A stretch of DNA of 11,297 nucleotides from an uncultured Sphingomonas sp. (GTDB lineage: Bacteria; Pseudomonadota; Alphaproteobacteria; Sphingomonadales; Sphingomonadaceae), in the NCBI GenBank assembly GCA_902806295.1, contig CADCWB010000086.1, forward strand, positions 1 through 11,297, read 5' to 3'. This document shows, piece by piece, positions 8,674-11,297 of this stretch. How positions within the stretch are numbered: the first letter of the stretch is position 1; the number at the start of each line of letters is the position of its first letter. The notes under the pieces are model-generated. The model had not been told where the DNA came from. It saw nothing but the letters and a program-made list of their open reading frames with translations, and ran no database searches. The position numbers were made by a program, and so were the translations under genes.

Positions 8674-8704
8674 GGGCAGCGAGGTAGCCCTTCGTTCCCC
8701 GCCC

Positions 8705-8733
8705 TTCAATAAGCGCCTGCGGCCAGCTATGCC
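8705..8733 (+). promoter_or_regulatory. Candidate promoter of the ABC ATPase-nadB unit, possibly leaderless
   Basis: TTCAAT (8705-8710) and TATGCC (8728-8733) are separated by 17 bases and resemble weak -35 and -10 boxes. The expected transcription start, about 7 bases downstream, falls on the ATG at 8740. No Shine-Dalgarno precedes that ATG, which fits a leaderless message, but both boxes match consensus poorly. Confidence 0.25.
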
Positions 8734-8739
8734 GCCCCG

Positions 8740-9666
8740 ATGACTGAAGCGGCAATCCGGATCGAAGGGCTGGGCAAGATCTATGCCGGCGGCAAGCGGG
8801 CGCTCGACTGCGTCAGCTTCGACGTCCCCCGCGGTCAGATCTTCGGGCTGCTCGGCCCCAACGGGGCGGGCAAGTCGACCCTGATCAACATTCTGGCGGG
8901 TCTGGTGGTCAAGACGGAAGGCCGGGCCGTGATCTGGGGCTTCGACATCGACCAGCATCCGCGCAACGCCAAGCTGTCGATCGGCATCGTGCCCCAGGAG
9001 ATATTGTTCGACCCCTTCTTCACGCCGAAGGAAGCCCTGGAGATCCAGGCCGGGCTCTACGGCGTGCCGAAGGGCGAGCGGCGGACCGATCAGCTGCTCG
9101 CCGCCATGCGGCTGACCGACAAGGCTGACGCCTACGCGCGCACCCTATCAGGCGGGATGAAGCGGCGGCTGCTGGTGGCCAAGGCGATGGTCCATTCCCC
9201 GCCTATCTTGGTGCTCGACGAGCCCACCGCCGGGGTCGACATCGAGCTTCGTCAGCAGCTGTGGAGCTACGTCAAGGAGCTGAACGCCCAAGGGGTGACG
9301 GTGGTGCTGACCACCCACTACCTCGAAGAAGCCGAACAGCTGTGCGACCGCATCGCCATCATCAATCACGGGCGGGTGATCGCCAACGAGCCGACCCGTG
9401 AGCTGGTCGGACGCGCGCAGGAGAAGAATGTCGTGGTGACCGTCGACCGTGACGTCATGGCGGCACCGGAGGCGCCATGCTTCCAGCACATCGAGGTCTC
9501 GGGCGAGCGGCAGCTGACGATCACCTACCGCAAGGACCAGGTGAACGCGGGCGAGGTGCTGGCGGCCTTGCAGCGCGACGGGCTGGGCATCGTCGACGTC
9601 ACCACCCGCGATCCTGATCTGGAGGACGTGTTCCTGAGCCTCACGCGAGCCGAACCCGCCGAATGA
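8740..9666 (+). CDS. ABC transporter ATP-binding protein (YadG/CcmA-like, multidrug or lipid-type)
   Basis: This 308-residue ATPase has Walker A GPNGAGKST (39-47), Q-loop Q86 in GIVPQE, signature LSGGM (136-140), Walker B ILVLDEP (156-162), D-loop AGVD and H-loop H193 in TTHYLEEAEQL. A C-terminal tail of about 85 residues ends in DPDLEDVFLSLT, as in DRI/ABC-2 type ATPases that pair with a separate membrane permease. That family exports drugs, polysaccharides or lipids; the cargo cannot be told. No permease gene is adjacent: the next gene is nadB, whose ATG overlaps this stop (ATGA, 9663-9666). The ATG at 8740 is supported by the match of the N-terminus (AIRIEGLGKIYAGG) to the family, not by a ribosome binding site. 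Confidence 0.9.
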   Translation: MTEAAIRIEGLGKIYAGGKRALDCVSFDVPRGQIFGLLGPNGAGKSTLINILAGLVVKTEGRAVIWGFDIDQHPRNAKLSIGIVPQEILFDPFFTPKEALEIQAGLYGVPKGERRTDQLLAAMRLTDKADAYARTLSGGMKRRLLVAKAMVHSPPILVLDEPTAGVDIELRQQLWSYVKELNAQGVTVVLTTHYLEEAEQLCDRIAIINHGRVIANEPTRELVGRAQEKNVVVTVDRDVMAAPEAPCFQHIEVSGERQLTITYRKDQVNAGEVLAALQRDGLGIVDVTTRDPDLEDVFLSLTRAEPAE

Positions 9667-11237
9667 GCTTCGACGTCCTGATCGTCGGCTCGGGCGCTGC
9701 CGGGCTGACTGCGGCGCTCAACCTTGCTCCCCATCGCAAGGTGGCGGTGATCGCCAAGGGTAGCGTCAGCGACGGGGCGACCGGCTGGGCGCAGGGCGGG
9801 ATCGCGGCCGTGCTGGAGGAGGGCGACAGTTTCGACGCCCATGTCGAGGATACTATGATCGCCGGCGCCGGTCTCAATGATCGCGCGGTGGTTGAGCATG
9901 TGGTCGGCGCTGCTCCTGCGGCGATCGCGCGGCTGGTGGAGCTCGGTGTGCCTTTTGCTGAGGAGGGCGGCGCCCTGCACCTCACCCGCGAAGGCGGCCA
10001 CAGCCACCGCCGCATCGTCCATGTCGCCGACGCCACCGGCTGGGCGGTTCAGCAGGCGCTGGAAAAGGCGGCGGCCGCGCAGCCCAACATCACGCTGTTG
10101 CCCGACATGGTCGCGATCGACCTCATCACCGGCCACCATGCCGAGCGCTTCAGCACCGATGGCGCGGTGCACGGCCTGTACGCCTACAGCCGCAAGACCA
10201 AGCGGGTGGAGACGCTCACCGCCCGAGCCACCGTGCTCGCCACCGGCGGCGCCGGCCGGACGTATCTATACTCAACCGCACCGCGGGGAGCGACCGGGGA
10301 CGGCATCGCCATGGCCTGGCGCGCGCGTTGCCGGGTCTCCAACATGGAGATGATGCAGTTTCACCCGACCTGCCTCTACCATTTGGAGGTCAAGAACTTC
10401 CTGATCACGGAGGCGGTGCGCGGCGAGGGCGGGCAGTTGAAGCTGCCAACCACGGGCGAGCGGTTCATGCCGCGCTTCGATGAACGAGCCGAGCTTGCCC
10501 CCCGCGACGTGGTCGCCCGCGCTATCGATCACGAGATCAAACGCCTCGGTCTCGATTATGTCCATCTCGACATCTCGCACCGCGAGCCGGAGTTCGTGAG
10601 GGCCCACTTCCCCAACATCTACGACAAGCTGCTCGGCCTGGGCATCGACATCACCCGCGATCCAATCCCGGTGGTGCCGGCGCAACATTATACCTGTGGC
10701 GGGGTCGTGGTGGACCTCGACGGCCGCACCGATGCGCCGGGCCTATATGCGGCTGGCGAGGTGACCGAGAGCGGCCTTCACGGCGCCAACCGTCTGGCAT
10801 CCAACTCGCTGCTGGAATGCCTGGTGTTCGGGGAAGCCGCCGCGCTCCACATGCTCGACCATTGGAACGAGTTGCCGTCTCTATCGCCGGTCCGGGAATG
10901 TGACGAGAGCCGCGTGACCAACTCGGACGAGGAAGTGGTGATCGCCCAGACCTGGGGCGAGATCCGCCGCTTCATGTGGAACTATGTCGGGATCGTCCGG
11001 ACCACCAAGCGGCTGCACCGAGCCAAGCGCCGGATCGATATGCTGCGGGGCGAGGTTACCGAATATTACGCCAACTTCCGAGTCACGGCCGACCTCATCG
11101 AGCTGAGAAACCTCGTGGAAGTTGCCGACCTCATCATCCGCTCGGCCTTGGCCCGCCGCGAAAGCCGCGGGCTTCACTACACGCGAGATTTCCCAAAACT
11201 ATTGGGCGAAGCCAAAGATACTCTGCTGGTGCCGTAA
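9663..11237 (+). CDS. nadB: L-aspartate oxidase NadB
   Basis: This 524-residue FAD enzyme oxidises L-aspartate to iminoaspartate, the first step of de novo NAD synthesis, before NadA. It opens with the FAD dinucleotide motif VGSGAAG (8-14), and SxGATGWAQGGIAA follows. HLTREGGHSHRRIVH carries E110, the glutamate that distinguishes aspartate oxidases from succinate dehydrogenase/fumarate reductase flavoproteins. Likely active-site residues are H234 (MMQFHPT), R281 (APRDVV), H342 (AQHYTCGG) and R377 (GANRLASNSLLE), corresponding to E. coli H244, R290, H351 and R386. The C-terminal helical domain (WGEIRRFMWNYVGIVR) is complete. nadA and nadC are not in the window. Translation is probably coupled to the upstream ABC ATPase through the ATGA overlap. 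Confidence 0.96.
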   Translation: MSFDVLIVGSGAAGLTAALNLAPHRKVAVIAKGSVSDGATGWAQGGIAAVLEEGDSFDAHVEDTMIAGAGLNDRAVVEHVVGAAPAAIARLVELGVPFAEEGGALHLTREGGHSHRRIVHVADATGWAVQQALEKAAAAQPNITLLPDMVAIDLITGHHAERFSTDGAVHGLYAYSRKTKRVETLTARATVLATGGAGRTYLYSTAPRGATGDGIAMAWRARCRVSNMEMMQFHPTCLYHLEVKNFLITEAVRGEGGQLKLPTTGERFMPRFDERAELAPRDVVARAIDHEIKRLGLDYVHLDISHREPEFVRAHFPNIYDKLLGLGIDITRDPIPVVPAQHYTCGGVVVDLDGRTDAPGLYAAGEVTESGLHGANRLASNSLLECLVFGEAAALHMLDHWNELPSLSPVRECDESRVTNSDEEVVIAQTWGEIRRFMWNYVGIVRTTKRLHRAKRRIDMLRGEVTEYYANFRVTADLIELRNLVEVADLIIRSALARRESRGLHYTRDFPKLLGEAKDTLLVP

Positions 11238-11246
11238 GCTCCCCGC

Positions 11247-11278
11247 TGGTTAATCAAGCCGGGAACTCTCTTGGTTAA
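11247..11278. promoter_or_regulatory. Paired TGGTTAA repeats downstream of nadB
   Basis: TGGTTAA occurs at 11247-11253 and 11272-11278, 25 bp apart. Each contains TTAACC on the minus strand, the half-site word of the alphaproteobacterial cell-cycle regulator CtrA, but they lack the 7-base spacing of a full CtrA site. They may belong to the promoter of a gene beyond the window. An ATG at 11287 is too close to the edge to call. Confidence 0.2.
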
Positions 11279-11297
11279 CGTAAGTTATGTGGCGGCG

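Noticed and set aside
8674..8958. N-terminal extension of the zinc-finger protein
   Set aside because: It would read antisense through the Walker A region of the ABC ATPase and exceed the family's short length.

Overview
The window is about 11.3 kb of GC-rich, densely packed chromosomal DNA. It most resembles an alphaproteobacterium of the order Sphingomonadales. This rests on remembered family resemblance: an Atm1-type exporter half-transporter, an NDUFS6-like CHCC zinc-finger protein beside tldD, and a short GC-rich palindrome encoding TPDLIRGP, as I remember from sphingomonad genomes. No search was run. I see no rRNA, tRNA, CRISPR array, insertion sequence, integrase or phage gene. Eleven protein genes cover almost everything and no gene-free stretch exceeds 200 bases.

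Layout. (1) 2-850 (+): 3' end of an Atm1/ABCB-type exporter (nucleotide-binding domain only). (2) 1035-2690 (+): exported amidohydrolase of the YtcJ/AepA type. (3) 2737-4188 (-): HerA-like P-loop ATPase, convergent with the amidohydrolase and carrying an in-frame palindromic repeat. (4) 4263-6020 (+): recQ, divergent from the HerA-like gene across 74 bp. (5) 6091-6495 (+): TIGR01244/DUF442 family sulfurtransferase or phosphatase-like protein. (6) 8673 down to 6464 (-): four tightly overlapping genes in the order CHCC zinc-finger protein, tldD, YunG-family protein, DUF2007 protein. The last one overlaps gene 5 tail to tail by 32 bp. (7) 8740-11237 (+): an ABC ATPase without an adjacent permease, then nadB, joined by an ATGA overlap. 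(8) 11238-11297: short non-coding end with two TGGTTAA repeats.

How the genes may work together. Most are housekeeping: glutathione-linked or Fe-S-related export (Atm1 type), DNA repair (RecQ and possibly the HerA-like ATPase), proteolysis and peptide maturation (TldD), a probable Complex I zinc subunit, and the first step of NAD synthesis (NadB). The less ordinary points are the repeat-derived peptide inside the HerA-like protein, the coupled zinc-finger/TldD/YunG/DUF2007 cluster containing two poorly characterised small proteins, and an orphan ABC ATPase co-translated with nadB. I do not see strong evidence for a new defence or mobile system.
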